Of a stretch of DNA of 64,000 bases, positions 26,853 to 34,130 are shown in pieces; within the stretch, counting starts at the first letter, position 1, and each line of letters opens with the position of its first letter. Where the stretch lies: positions 80,505 through 144,504 of the forward strand of contig NZ_JACDUS010000008.1 of NCBI RefSeq assembly GCF_013761005.1. Reading direction: 5' to 3'. The notes under the pieces were generated by a model. It ran no database searches and was not told the DNA's origin. It saw nothing but the letters and a program-made list of their open reading frames with translations. The translations under genes and the position numbers were made by a program. The stretch comes from Desulfosalsimonas propionicica. GTDB taxonomy: Bacteria; Desulfobacterota; Desulfobacteria; Desulfobacterales; Desulfosalsimonadaceae.

Positions 26853-28196
26853 ATGGCACTCACCGGAATTCAGATATTTAAGCTGCTGCCGCAGACCAAC
26901 TGCAAGGAATGCGGGGCTCCCACGTGTCTTGCCTTTGCAATGAACCTTGCTTCCGGAAAAGCCGAACTCGACGCCTGCCCGTATGTATCTGATGAGGCGC
27001 GCGAGCAGCTGGCCGAAGCATCGGCCCCCCCGATTCTGCCGGTTCAGATCGGCAAAGGGGTCCGGGCAAGAACCGTGGGCGGCGAAACCGTTCAGTACCG
27101 CCACGAAAAAACCTTTTTCAATCCCACTGCACTGGCCGGCAAGATCAAGTCAGACATGGATGACAAGGAACTGGACCAGAAACTCAAGGTATGGAATGCC
27201 TTCCAGTTCGAGCGCGTGGGCTTTACCCTGCGGCCCGAGCTTGTGGCCCTGGAAGACGCCAACGGCGATGCCGACGCATTTGCCGCCAAGGCCAAAAAGA
27301 TTGCTGAAAACTCGGAATTCAACCTCATCCTGATGTCGGAAAATCTCGATGTGATGAAGGCCGCCGTGGAGGTTTGCAAGTTTAAAAATCCCCTGATTTA
27401 TGCAGCCACCAAGGATAATTTTGACGATTTCTCCGCACTGGCCAAGGAAAACGACCTTCCCCTGACCATCAAGGCCGATTCCGTGGAAGGCCTCATGGAG
27501 ATGACCGACAAGCTTAGGGATGAAGGGTTTAAAAAGATCGTCATTGATTCCGGATCCAGGGATGTCAAGAAGGCCTATGAAGACCAGGTCAACATTCGCC
27601 GGGCAGCCCTGAAAAAGAGCAACCGCTCGGTTGGGTATCCCACCATTGTATTTCCGTGCGAAATGGCATCCAATCTGGACATGGAAACGCTTCTGGCCTC
27701 CATGTTCATTGCCAAGTACGGCGCCATTTGCGTGATGTCGGATTTTGCCAGTGAATCCCTGTTTGCCCTGCTGCTCGAACGGCTCAATATCTTCACTGAC
27801 CCGCAGCGGCCCATGACAGTGGTGGAAGACATCTACCCCATCGGTAATCCGGACGAGAATTCACCGGTGCTGATCACCACCAACTTTGCTTTGACCTATT
27901 TTATTGTCTCCGGCGAGATTGAAGGCAGCAAGGTTCCGGCCTGGCTGTTGGTCAAAGACACCGAAGGCCTGTCCGTGCTAACGGCGTGGGCGGCCGGAAA
28001 ATTTGCCGGCGATGATGTGGGCATGTTTGTGAAAAAATGCGGCATTGCCGACAAGGTCAAAAACAAGGAACTCATTATTCCCGGTTATGCCGCTTCCATT
28101 ACCGGTGAGATCGAAGAAGAGCTTCCGGACTGGACCGTAACGGTCGGGCCGCGGGAAGCCCCGCACCTTCCGGCATTCCTGAAGCAGAGACAATAA
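26853..28196 (+). CDS. acsC: Corrinoid iron-sulfur protein large subunit
   Basis: A 447-residue subunit carrying the cobalamin cofactor and a [4Fe-4S] cluster. The N-terminal cluster motif has Cys at about residues 17, 20, 25, and 42 (NCKECGAPTC, then DACPY). The middle is a TIM barrel, and the C-terminal region is the corrinoid-binding domain (PGYAASITGEIEEELPDW). It forms the methyl carrier with AcsD and receives methyl from AcsE. RBS GAGGAG lies upstream. Length is normal for the bacterial subunit. Confidence 0.96.
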   Translation: MALTGIQIFKLLPQTNCKECGAPTCLAFAMNLASGKAELDACPYVSDEAREQLAEASAPPILPVQIGKGVRARTVGGETVQYRHEKTFFNPTALAGKIKSDMDDKELDQKLKVWNAFQFERVGFTLRPELVALEDANGDADAFAAKAKKIAENSEFNLILMSENLDVMKAAVEVCKFKNPLIYAATKDNFDDFSALAKENDLPLTIKADSVEGLMEMTDKLRDEGFKKIVIDSGSRDVKKAYEDQVNIRRAALKKSNRSVGYPTIVFPCEMASNLDMETLLASMFIAKYGAICVMSDFASESLFALLLERLNIFTDPQRPMTVVEDIYPIGNPDENSPVLITTNFALTYFIVSGEIEGSKVPAWLLVKDTEGLSVLTAWAAGKFAGDDVGMFVKKCGIADKVKNKELIIPGYAASITGEIEEELPDWTVTVGPREAPHLPAFLKQRQ

Positions 28197-28259
28197 CCGA
28201 GAATCCGGCCCGGACCCGCAGTCTGTGCCGGACGCAGAACCAACAAAGGGAGGTTCTCC

Positions 28260-29144
28260 ATGCAGTTGATAGGCGAAAGTTTGAATGTCATGTCCAAGAA
28301 AATTGGCAAGGCATTAAAGGAACGGGACCCAGCCCCCATCCAGGAGGAAGTCAAGGACCAGGAAGCCCGGGGGATGGATTATATTGACATCAACCTCGGC
28401 CCGGCCAAGAAAGACGGCACCGAACTGATGCCCTGGGTGGTCAAGACCGTGCAGGAAGTCACGGAACTGCCCCTGGCCCTGGATACTTCCAATATTGATG
28501 CCATTGCTGAAGGCCTGAAGGTCTATAAGGCCACCGCTCAGCCGCCCCTGATCAACTCGATCATGGCCCGGCCCGAGCGGTACGAAAAAATGCTGCCCAT
28601 TGCCGCAGAGTACAATGCCGATTTCATCGCCCTGATGTGGGGTCCGGAAGGCCTGCCCCGGGATGAAAACGAGCGGGCGGCACTGTGCGTGGAACTGCTG
28701 TATGCAGCCAATGAAGCGGGCATTGCAAATGAAAAGATCTGGGTCGACGGCATTGTCACCCCGGTCAACATTCAGCAGGAACAGCTGGTGAGCCTGATGA
28801 ATTTTTACATGATGCTTCAGGATATCGCCCCGGGCGCCAAAAGCACCTGCGGGCTGTCCAATATCTCCAACGGCCCGCCGGCTTATCTGCGCCCCATTTT
28901 GAATCAGACCTACATGGTCATGCTGGAGCGCTACGGCATGTATTCTGTGATTTCCGATCCCCTGGATGAAAAACTGACCGCCATTGCCAAGGGAAAACAT
29001 CCGGAAATCGTGGACGTGATCCAAAAAGCCATGGACGAGCCCGTAGATGCCAGCCAGTATGAAAAAGAACTGGCCGACTATGTCAAGACCGTGGACGTGA
29101 TCCTCGGCCGCAAGCTCTATTCCGATTCCTGGCTTGAGCTGTAA
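28260..29144 (+). CDS. acsE: 5-methyltetrahydrofolate:corrinoid/iron-sulfur protein methyltransferase
   Basis: A 294-residue pterin-binding TIM-barrel enzyme that moves methyl from CH3-tetrahydrofolate to the Co(I) corrinoid protein AcsCD. Typical features are IGESLNVMSKKIGKAL, the DINLGPA pterin-binding motif, PLALDTSN, and GLSNISNGPP. No cobalamin or activation domain is attached, as in AcsE rather than MetH. RBS GGGAGG precedes the ATG. It is the last gene before a strong terminator, which marks the end of the operon. Confidence 0.95.
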   Translation: MQLIGESLNVMSKKIGKALKERDPAPIQEEVKDQEARGMDYIDINLGPAKKDGTELMPWVVKTVQEVTELPLALDTSNIDAIAEGLKVYKATAQPPLINSIMARPERYEKMLPIAAEYNADFIALMWGPEGLPRDENERAALCVELLYAANEAGIANEKIWVDGIVTPVNIQQEQLVSLMNFYMMLQDIAPGAKSTCGLSNISNGPPAYLRPILNQTYMVMLERYGMYSVISDPLDEKLTAIAKGKHPEIVDVIQKAMDEPVDASQYEKELADYVKTVDVILGRKLYSDSWLEL

Positions 29145-29170
29145 TTTTTCCGGATTTTGTTCTGAAAATC

Positions 29171-29213
29171 AAAAAGCCCTGACTCCCTTTTCGGGAGCAG
29201 GGCTTTTATTTTA
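29171..29213 (+). terminator. Rho-independent terminator of the acs operon
   Basis: AAAAGCCCTGACTCCC pairs with GGGAGCAGGGCTTTT around a short TTTTC loop, followed by ATTTT. It lies 27 bp after the acsE stop. The A-rich left arm means it could also work in the opposite direction. Confidence 0.92.
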
Positions 29214-29272
29214 GGCCAATCATGCCCAAGCGACTGTTTTTCCGGGGGTGGCCAGTGTTGTCAGTAATTTGC

Positions 29273-29300
29273 TTGACTTGTTGCACAATTTGGGTAAAAT
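29273..29300 (+). promoter_or_regulatory. Candidate sigma-70 promoter upstream of a short terminated RNA
   Basis: TTGACT (29273-29278) and TAAAAT (29295-29300) are separated by 16 bp, close to consensus. It lies between the acs terminator and the Ca-loop protein gene. Confidence 0.5.
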
Positions 29301-29306
29301 AATAAA

Positions 29307-29467
29307 GTTAACGGCGTCAGAAGGCGTCTTACGGAATTTTTTGATTGTACAAATCTGCCGATTATGATTTGCGTTTTTTGAGTGCGCGGCATTAATACGG
29401 GTGCAGTGACGAAGCCACGAAGGTTTATATTCCCCGGCAAAGGGAATGAACACTTTGTGGCTTTTTT
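29307..29467 (+). ncRNA. Putative small RNA or attenuated leader
   Basis: The promoter-like element at 29273 and the strong terminator hairpin at 29412-29467 bracket about 160 nt without a credible reading frame. This could be a free small RNA, or a leader that controls the Ca-loop/Ton operon beginning at 29518. I compared it by eye with c-di-GMP, cobalamin, TPP and 6S RNA patterns and saw no match. The 374-bp gap after acsE holds nothing else I recognise. Confidence 0.35.
29412..29467 (+). terminator. Long hairpin terminator before the Ca-loop repeat gene
   Basis: AAGCCAC pairs with GTGGCTT, GAAG with CTTT, GTTT with GAAC, and ATTCCC with GGGAAT, with a CGGCAAA loop and a T6 tail. It lies about 50 bp upstream of a gene start, so it ends a separate short transcript or works as an attenuator. 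Confidence 0.75.
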
Positions 29468-29517
29468 GGTTTGAAATGGATGATACCCTATGATTTGCCA
29501 ATATTGGATAATGTCGT

Positions 29518-30891
29518 ATGTTTGCAGACATGACAAAAAAAATGACCACTTTGGCTGCCGTCCCGGCGGTGCTTTTCCTTTTGGCGGCCGGGATATTGGG
29601 GCATGGAGCCGTTGTTTGGGCTGGTGAGGCGGAAAACGAGCGGAGCATCGAGCGCGATACCAATAATGACGGGCAAGTGGACCAGATTGCCCATTTTGAC
29701 AAATCCGGCCGGCTGGTCAAGCTGTTTGTGGACCAAAACAACGATGGGGACATGGATGGCTTCCAGTATTATGAAAACGGCCGACTGGTGCGCATTGAAC
29801 GTGATACCACCGGCGACGGTAAAATCGATGTCCGCGATTTTTATAACAATGAACAGCGGACCCGCCAGCAGCGGCTTGATGACCAGGGCCGGGTTCAAAA
29901 AAGCCTGCAGTTTGATAGCAAGGGCCGGGTGACCAGACAGAAGATCGACTCCACAAAAGATGGCCGACTGGATACGGTTATGGAATATGAAAACGGGCAG
30001 CTGGTGACCAGAAAGCAGGATACCAGCGGCAATGGCGACTTTGATCGTTTTGAGACATACATTGGCGGAAAAATTCAAAAGCGGCAGATTGATCAGAGCG
30101 GAAACGGCCGCTGGGATGAAAGGGTTTTTTTCCAAAATACGCAGCCGCAAAAGGCGGAATACGACACCAATCAGGATGGGAAATTTGACCGGATCGTGTT
30201 TTATAAAAACGGCAAACCCGCCAGGGTGGAAAACGATGCCGATTATGACGGCCATCCCGAGCAGACCGTATACCCGACTGAATCGGGCAATGACAAAAAA
30301 GTGGTCATTGACGCAGACAACGATGGTGTTGCAGAAAAGACCCGGTATTATGAAAATCAGAACCTGGTGCGGGAGGAAAAAGATACCAATCATGATGGTC
30401 AGACGGACTGGCGCCGGTTTTACTCCGGGGAGAAAAAGGGTCAGATTTTTCAGGACAAGGATCATGACGGCCGATTTGAAACAGCTGTGTTTCTTGACTC
30501 CGGCATTGGCGCACAGATGGTGGAAATTGATAAAAACGGCGACGGCCGGGCCGACCGCCGGGCTTGGTATAATGGAGGCGGCCGCCTGATCAAGCAGCAG
30601 ACACGGCACGGCGATGATGCCGGGTCTTTGAACATGACCTGGTATTATGACAAAGATGGGCAGGTCGTTTTCGCGGAAAAAGATTTAACCGGAAACGGGG
30701 CTCCGGATGCCTGGTATTCGTATGAACAGGGACGTCTTTCCGAAATCCGCCGGGATACCACAGGAGACGGCAGCGCAGATGTCTGGGAAATCTACGGGGA
30801 GAATCAGCACCTGCTGAAGCGCTCCAAAGATCTGGATTATGACGGCGTGGCCGATATTCACACTGAGCCCGGCAAAGAAGCAGACAGTTAG
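29518..30891 (+). CDS. Secreted protein with about 15 DxDxDG-type calcium-loop repeats
   Basis: A 457-residue protein with a signal peptide (hydrophobic AAVPAVLFLLAAGILGHGAVVWA) and then about 15 repeats of 20-30 residues, each with a Ca-binding-like loop such as RDTNNDGQVDQ, VDQNNDGDMDG, RDTTGDGKID, YDTNQDGKFDR, and IDKNGDGRADR, alternating with aromatic FYENGRLV-like strands. These resemble EF-hand-like/thrombospondin type 3 loops on a YD-repeat-like beta background. A few repeats have lost acidic positions. ExbB follows 29 bp after the stop, so it likely shares a message with exbB-exbD-tonB. Function is unknown; a periplasmic or surface Ca-binding protein energised or placed by the Ton system is inference. 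ATG 29518 or 29530 could be the start; both lack a strong RBS. Confidence 0.7.
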   Translation: MFADMTKKMTTLAAVPAVLFLLAAGILGHGAVVWAGEAENERSIERDTNNDGQVDQIAHFDKSGRLVKLFVDQNNDGDMDGFQYYENGRLVRIERDTTGDGKIDVRDFYNNEQRTRQQRLDDQGRVQKSLQFDSKGRVTRQKIDSTKDGRLDTVMEYENGQLVTRKQDTSGNGDFDRFETYIGGKIQKRQIDQSGNGRWDERVFFQNTQPQKAEYDTNQDGKFDRIVFYKNGKPARVENDADYDGHPEQTVYPTESGNDKKVVIDADNDGVAEKTRYYENQNLVREEKDTNHDGQTDWRRFYSGEKKGQIFQDKDHDGRFETAVFLDSGIGAQMVEIDKNGDGRADRRAWYNGGGRLIKQQTRHGDDAGSLNMTWYYDKDGQVVFAEKDLTGNGAPDAWYSYEQGRLSEIRRDTTGDGSADVWEIYGENQHLLKRSKDLDYDGVADIHTEPGKEADS

Positions 30892-30920
30892 ACCCAGTTT
30901 CGGTAAAAGGAGAAAGATTA

Positions 30921-31532
30921 ATGACGCTTGGATTTATTGCAAAGGGCGGAGTGCTGGTAATTCCGATCCTGCTGTGTTCGGTGCTTGTGCTGGCCATTTT
31001 TCTGGAACGGGTGATTCGCTTTACTCTCATGCGCGCCAGGGGTGCAGGGCTGGCTGAGAAAGTTATCAGCCTGCTTAAATCCGGCGATGCCCCGGGTGCG
31101 GCCCGGATGGCGGAACAAAGCAATTCCCCCATGGGGCGGGTATTGCGAAAGGCAATGGATTATCGCAACGAAGACAGGGAGGTTCTGGAAACCGTTATCA
31201 TTCATGCCACCGAAGAAGAAGTCCGGGGGTTGTCCCGGTATTTGCAGGCCCTTGCCACCATTGGCAATATTGCGCCGTTGCTGGGCCTGCTGGGTACCGT
31301 CATCGGCATGATCAAGGCGTTTATGGTGATTCAGGAAATGGGCGGCAAGGTCAATGCCGCAGTACTGGCCGGCGGTATCTGGGAGGCCATGCTCACCACC
31401 GCCCTGGGACTTGCCGTGGCCCTGCCGGCCATGGTGATCCACAGCTACCTGCTGGCCCGGGTGGAGCGCTACGAGGCCCGGCTTCACGACGGTGCGGTCA
31501 CTTTTCTCACTGCCCTGACCGGACGGAAATAA
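30921..31532 (+). CDS. exbB: MotA/TolQ/ExbB proton channel family protein
   Basis: A 203-residue inner-membrane protein with three helices: an N-terminal helix (GVLVIPILLCSVLVLAIFLE) and the conserved pair around IAPLLGLLGTVIGMIKAF and AMLTTALGLAVALPAMVIH. RBS AAGGAG lies upstream. It sits directly before exbD and tonB and would form the proton-driven motor of a Ton system. TolQ is less likely because no TolA, TolB, or Pal follows. Confidence 0.92.
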   Translation: MTLGFIAKGGVLVIPILLCSVLVLAIFLERVIRFTLMRARGAGLAEKVISLLKSGDAPGAARMAEQSNSPMGRVLRKAMDYRNEDREVLETVIIHATEEEVRGLSRYLQALATIGNIAPLLGLLGTVIGMIKAFMVIQEMGGKVNAAVLAGGIWEAMLTTALGLAVALPAMVIHSYLLARVERYEARLHDGAVTFLTALTGRK

Positions 31533-31542
31533 GGAGGCCTCC

Positions 31543-31962
31543 ATGCTGGTGCATCGAAAGAAAAAAGAGCGTTACCGGATGCAGGCGCCCATGACGCCCT
31601 TGATTGATATTGTTTTTATGCTGCTGATTTATTTTCTGCTGACCACCAATTTTATTTCCGAGTCCGGCATAGACGTCAATCTGCCGGAATCCAGCTCCGC
31701 AGCAGCCCGGGAGCGTCAGGAAATTACAGTTTATCTGGACCGGGATGACAAGATCTATCTCGGAGAGGAACCAGTGGCCTTAAACAATCTTCAGCAAAGG
31801 CTGGAAAACCGGCTGCGGGCTGAGCCCGGCTCCAGTCTGGTGATGGTCAAGGCAGATCGGTCCGTTGATCTTGAATCTGCGGTCAATGTCATGGACATTG
31901 CCCGGGCCGCGGGCGCCGGGCGCCTGTTTCTGGCCACTGAAAAAGCCGGCAAAAGGCCTTGA
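31543..31962 (+). CDS. exbD: ExbD/TolR-family biopolymer transport protein
   Basis: A 139-residue protein with one N-terminal membrane helix carrying the essential Asp (MTPLIDIVFMLLIYFLLT) and a periplasmic domain (EITVYLDRDDKIYLG, VMVKADRSVDLESAVNVMD). RBS AAGGAGG is 5 bp from the start. It is 10 bp after exbB and is followed directly by tonB. Confidence 0.93.
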   Translation: MLVHRKKKERYRMQAPMTPLIDIVFMLLIYFLLTTNFISESGIDVNLPESSSAAARERQEITVYLDRDDKIYLGEEPVALNNLQQRLENRLRAEPGSSLVMVKADRSVDLESAVNVMDIARAAGAGRLFLATEKAGKRP

Positions 31963-31973
31963 GCGCATACCCT

Positions 31974-32666
31974 ATGGCCGGGTTTATCAAATATTTCCAA
32001 AACATCAACTGGCTGTTCTGGATGCTGGTGATTTTTTCTGTGGGCCTTCATCTGGGTTTGTTCTGGCAGTTTCGGCAGATGTCACCTTCTTCGCCGGAAA
32101 AAGTCATTGAAGTGACGGTGGATACAGCAGCAGAACCCGAAGGCCGGCCAGTGCCCAAACCCCCGGCCCGTCCTCCGGATCCGGCCCCTGCTGCTGACGC
32201 ACCAACACCGGATGCGCCCCGTCTGCCGGAGATTCCGACGCAGGAGCCAGCAGTGCCCGAAGCAAAACAGCCGGAGGTTGTGCCCGAGCAGGTGGCCCAA
32301 TGGCAGGGCCCGGAAACTTTTGAAACCGCTGAAGACCGTCCGGAACCACGCAGGCCCGCAAGGCCGAATAAAGATGTTATGGCCGCCTATTTTTCCGGGC
32401 TCCGGGCAGCCATTGAACGAAATAAGCAGTACCCGGGCTTTGCGCGGCAGCGCCGCCAGGAGGGCCGGGTGATTGTGTCATTTCATGTGGACTCCAAAGG
32501 CCGGGTTTCAGATCCGGAGGTGATGGAAAGTTCTGGATTTTCCAGCCTGGATAACGCTGCTGTGGAAGCCGTGCGGGCAGCCGGGCCCTTTGATCCGCCG
32601 CCCCCGGCTGCCGGGGATCCCCCGATTGGCCTGGAGATTCCCATTGTATTTCAATTGCGGCGATGA
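31974..32666 (+). CDS. tonB: TonB-family energy transducer
   Basis: A 230-residue protein with one N-terminal helix (INWLFWMLVIFSVGLHLGLFW), a Pro-rich periplasmic spacer (residues ~45-115, many PEP/PAP motifs), and a C-terminal TonB domain (GLRAAIERNKQYPGFARQRRQEGRVIVSFHVDSKGRV, SGFSSLDNAAVEAVR). Start ATG 31974 was preferred over the overlapping TTG 31959; neither has a strong RBS, consistent with coupling to exbD. No TonB-dependent receptor is visible in the window. Confidence 0.9.
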   Translation: MAGFIKYFQNINWLFWMLVIFSVGLHLGLFWQFRQMSPSSPEKVIEVTVDTAAEPEGRPVPKPPARPPDPAPAADAPTPDAPRLPEIPTQEPAVPEAKQPEVVPEQVAQWQGPETFETAEDRPEPRRPARPNKDVMAAYFSGLRAAIERNKQYPGFARQRRQEGRVIVSFHVDSKGRVSDPEVMESSGFSSLDNAAVEAVRAAGPFDPPPPAAGDPPIGLEIPIVFQLRR

Positions 32667-32697
32667 TGCCGCGTTTTGCAGTTTTACAGGAGGTTAT

Positions 32698-33465
32698 ATG
32701 AAAATATTGATTTGCGGCAAGGGCGGGTGCGGCAAAAGCACCCTTTCAGTGATGCTGGCCCGGGCATTTGATGCCATGGGCCGCCAGGTGCTGCTGGTGG
32801 ATGCAGATGAATCCAATTTCGGCATCGCCCATTTGATCGGTGTGGCCCCGCCCATGGATTTAATGGAAAGCCTTGGCGGCAAAAAGGGATTTAAGGAAAA
32901 AATAAACGCACCCATTTCTGAAAATCCACAGGGCATCTTTTCTATGGGGCAGTCCATGGCGGATTTGCCCGAAGATTGCGTTTCAGAAACCGGCAATATT
33001 CGTGTGGTTTCCATTGGAAAGATCCATGATTACAAAGAGGGGTGCGCCTGTCCCATGGGCATGCTTTCCACCCGATTCCTCGAAAGCCTGCGGGTGGACT
33101 CCGGCCAGATTGTGATCGTGGACACAGAGGCCGGGGTGGAACATTTCGGTCGGGGTGTGATCGGGTGCGCGGATGTGATGCTTGCGGTGGTGGATCCCAC
33201 TGCGGAATCCCTGAAGCTCGCAGCCAAGATGGCCGGGATGGCAGCGCATGCAGACCGGCCCCTTTATTTTGTGATCAACAAAAGCGAGCCCGAGATCGAG
33301 GCCATGATTACCTCCCGTCTGGATTCGGAAAAGGTGGCGGCCACGATTCCCAAGGATCATGACCTGTTTGTGGCAAGCCTTCAGGGAATTGCCATCACCA
33401 GGGCCGGCCAACATGCCGAAGTTCTGGCCCGATGGCTGGAAGAAGCCTCCTGGAAGGCGCGTTAG
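32698..33465 (+). CDS. cooC: CODH nickel-insertion accessory ATPase (CooC/AcsF type)
   Basis: A 255-residue MinD/SIMIBI-class ATPase that matures the nickel C-cluster of CO dehydrogenase. Deviant Walker A GKGGCGKST (residues 7-15), Walker-B-like LLVDADESN, and the CooC-specific CxC near residue 117 (GCACPMG) for metal binding are all present. Start ATG 32698 has AGGAGG 7 bp upstream; a longer frame from 32590 overlaps tonB and was rejected. The client is very probably AcsA at 22.4 kb, though four unrelated genes lie between. Confidence 0.93.
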   Translation: MKILICGKGGCGKSTLSVMLARAFDAMGRQVLLVDADESNFGIAHLIGVAPPMDLMESLGGKKGFKEKINAPISENPQGIFSMGQSMADLPEDCVSETGNIRVVSIGKIHDYKEGCACPMGMLSTRFLESLRVDSGQIVIVDTEAGVEHFGRGVIGCADVMLAVVDPTAESLKLAAKMAGMAAHADRPLYFVINKSEPEIEAMITSRLDSEKVAATIPKDHDLFVASLQGIAITRAGQHAEVLARWLEEASWKAR

Positions 33466-33480
33466 GGAAGCCGGGTTGTT

Positions 33481-33999
33481 TCAGTTGCTGTCGCGCAGGT
33501 TGTCCATTTTCTGGTTGTATTGCTCGATTTCGGCTTCCAGGGCGTTTTTTTCCTCCTCATAGGCCCGGATCTTTTTATTGAGGGCCTGGACCTTTTTCTC
33601 GTAGGCCCTGACCTGCTTTTTGCCTTTCAGCTGTTTTCCGGCATCCTTTAATTTTTCTTGCTGCCGCATCAGATTCTGGTATTTCTTGTCCAGGGCCTGC
33701 TTTTTGGCTTCCAGTTCCAGGCGCCGTTCTTCCATGTCCTGGAAGGTTTTGGATTTATCGGGCTTTTCCCCGACTCCGGGTTTTGTGGCTTTGGCGTCAT
33801 CTTCGGCCCGGGCCGGACGGACCGGAATTTCCCTGCTGGCTTTTGCCGTGTTCCGGTATGATTCCGGGACGCTTGACAGGTCGTTGGTGTAACGGGTGAC
33901 ACCGTTATTGTCTGTGTAATGGTAGATCCGGGCCTCGCCTGTGGTCCCGGCTACCAGCAATGCGGCGGCAAGAAAGAGGAGAAATCGGATTTTGCGCAT
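33481..33999 (-). CDS. DUF4124-domain periplasmic coiled-coil protein
   Basis: A 172-residue exported protein. A signal peptide (KIRFLLFLAAALLVAGTTGEA) leads to a DUF4124 domain (RIYHYTDNNGVTRYTNDLSSVP), then a long Lys/Glu/Gln-rich helix (residues ~85-170) likely to form a coiled coil. Start at 33999 was chosen because the signal peptide begins there; upstream frame to 34092 is extra. Function is not known for the family. It diverges from the lipoprotein gene at 34131. Confidence 0.85.
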   Translation of the reverse strand: MRKIRFLLFLAAALLVAGTTGEARIYHYTDNNGVTRYTNDLSSVPESYRNTAKASREIPVRPARAEDDAKATKPGVGEKPDKSKTFQDMEERRLELEAKKQALDKKYQNLMRQQEKLKDAGKQLKGKKQVRAYEKKVQALNKKIRAYEEEKNALEAEIEQYNQKMDNLRDSN

Positions 34000-34130
34000 T
34001 TTTATACCTGTTGGGTTAAGGGTGCACGGCTGTTTGAAAAACAGGAATCCTGTTGATATATTACTGTATCTTTTGTATAGGGAGGGTGTCAAGACGGTCT
34101 TTATCTGTTCATCCGGGAAAAGTCAGGGTT

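Noticed and set aside
29307..29467. Known riboswitch (c-di-GMP, cobalamin, TPP) or 6S RNA
   Set aside because: I found no matching conserved core by eye; only the terminator hairpin is firm.
30921..32666. Tol-Pal system (TolQ-TolR-TolA)
   Set aside because: The third gene has a Pro-rich spacer and TonB C-terminal domain, and no TolB or Pal follows.
32590..32697. N-terminal extension of CooC from 32590
   Set aside because: It overlaps tonB, has no RBS, and the P-loop start MKILICGKGG with AGGAGG at 32698 fits the family.
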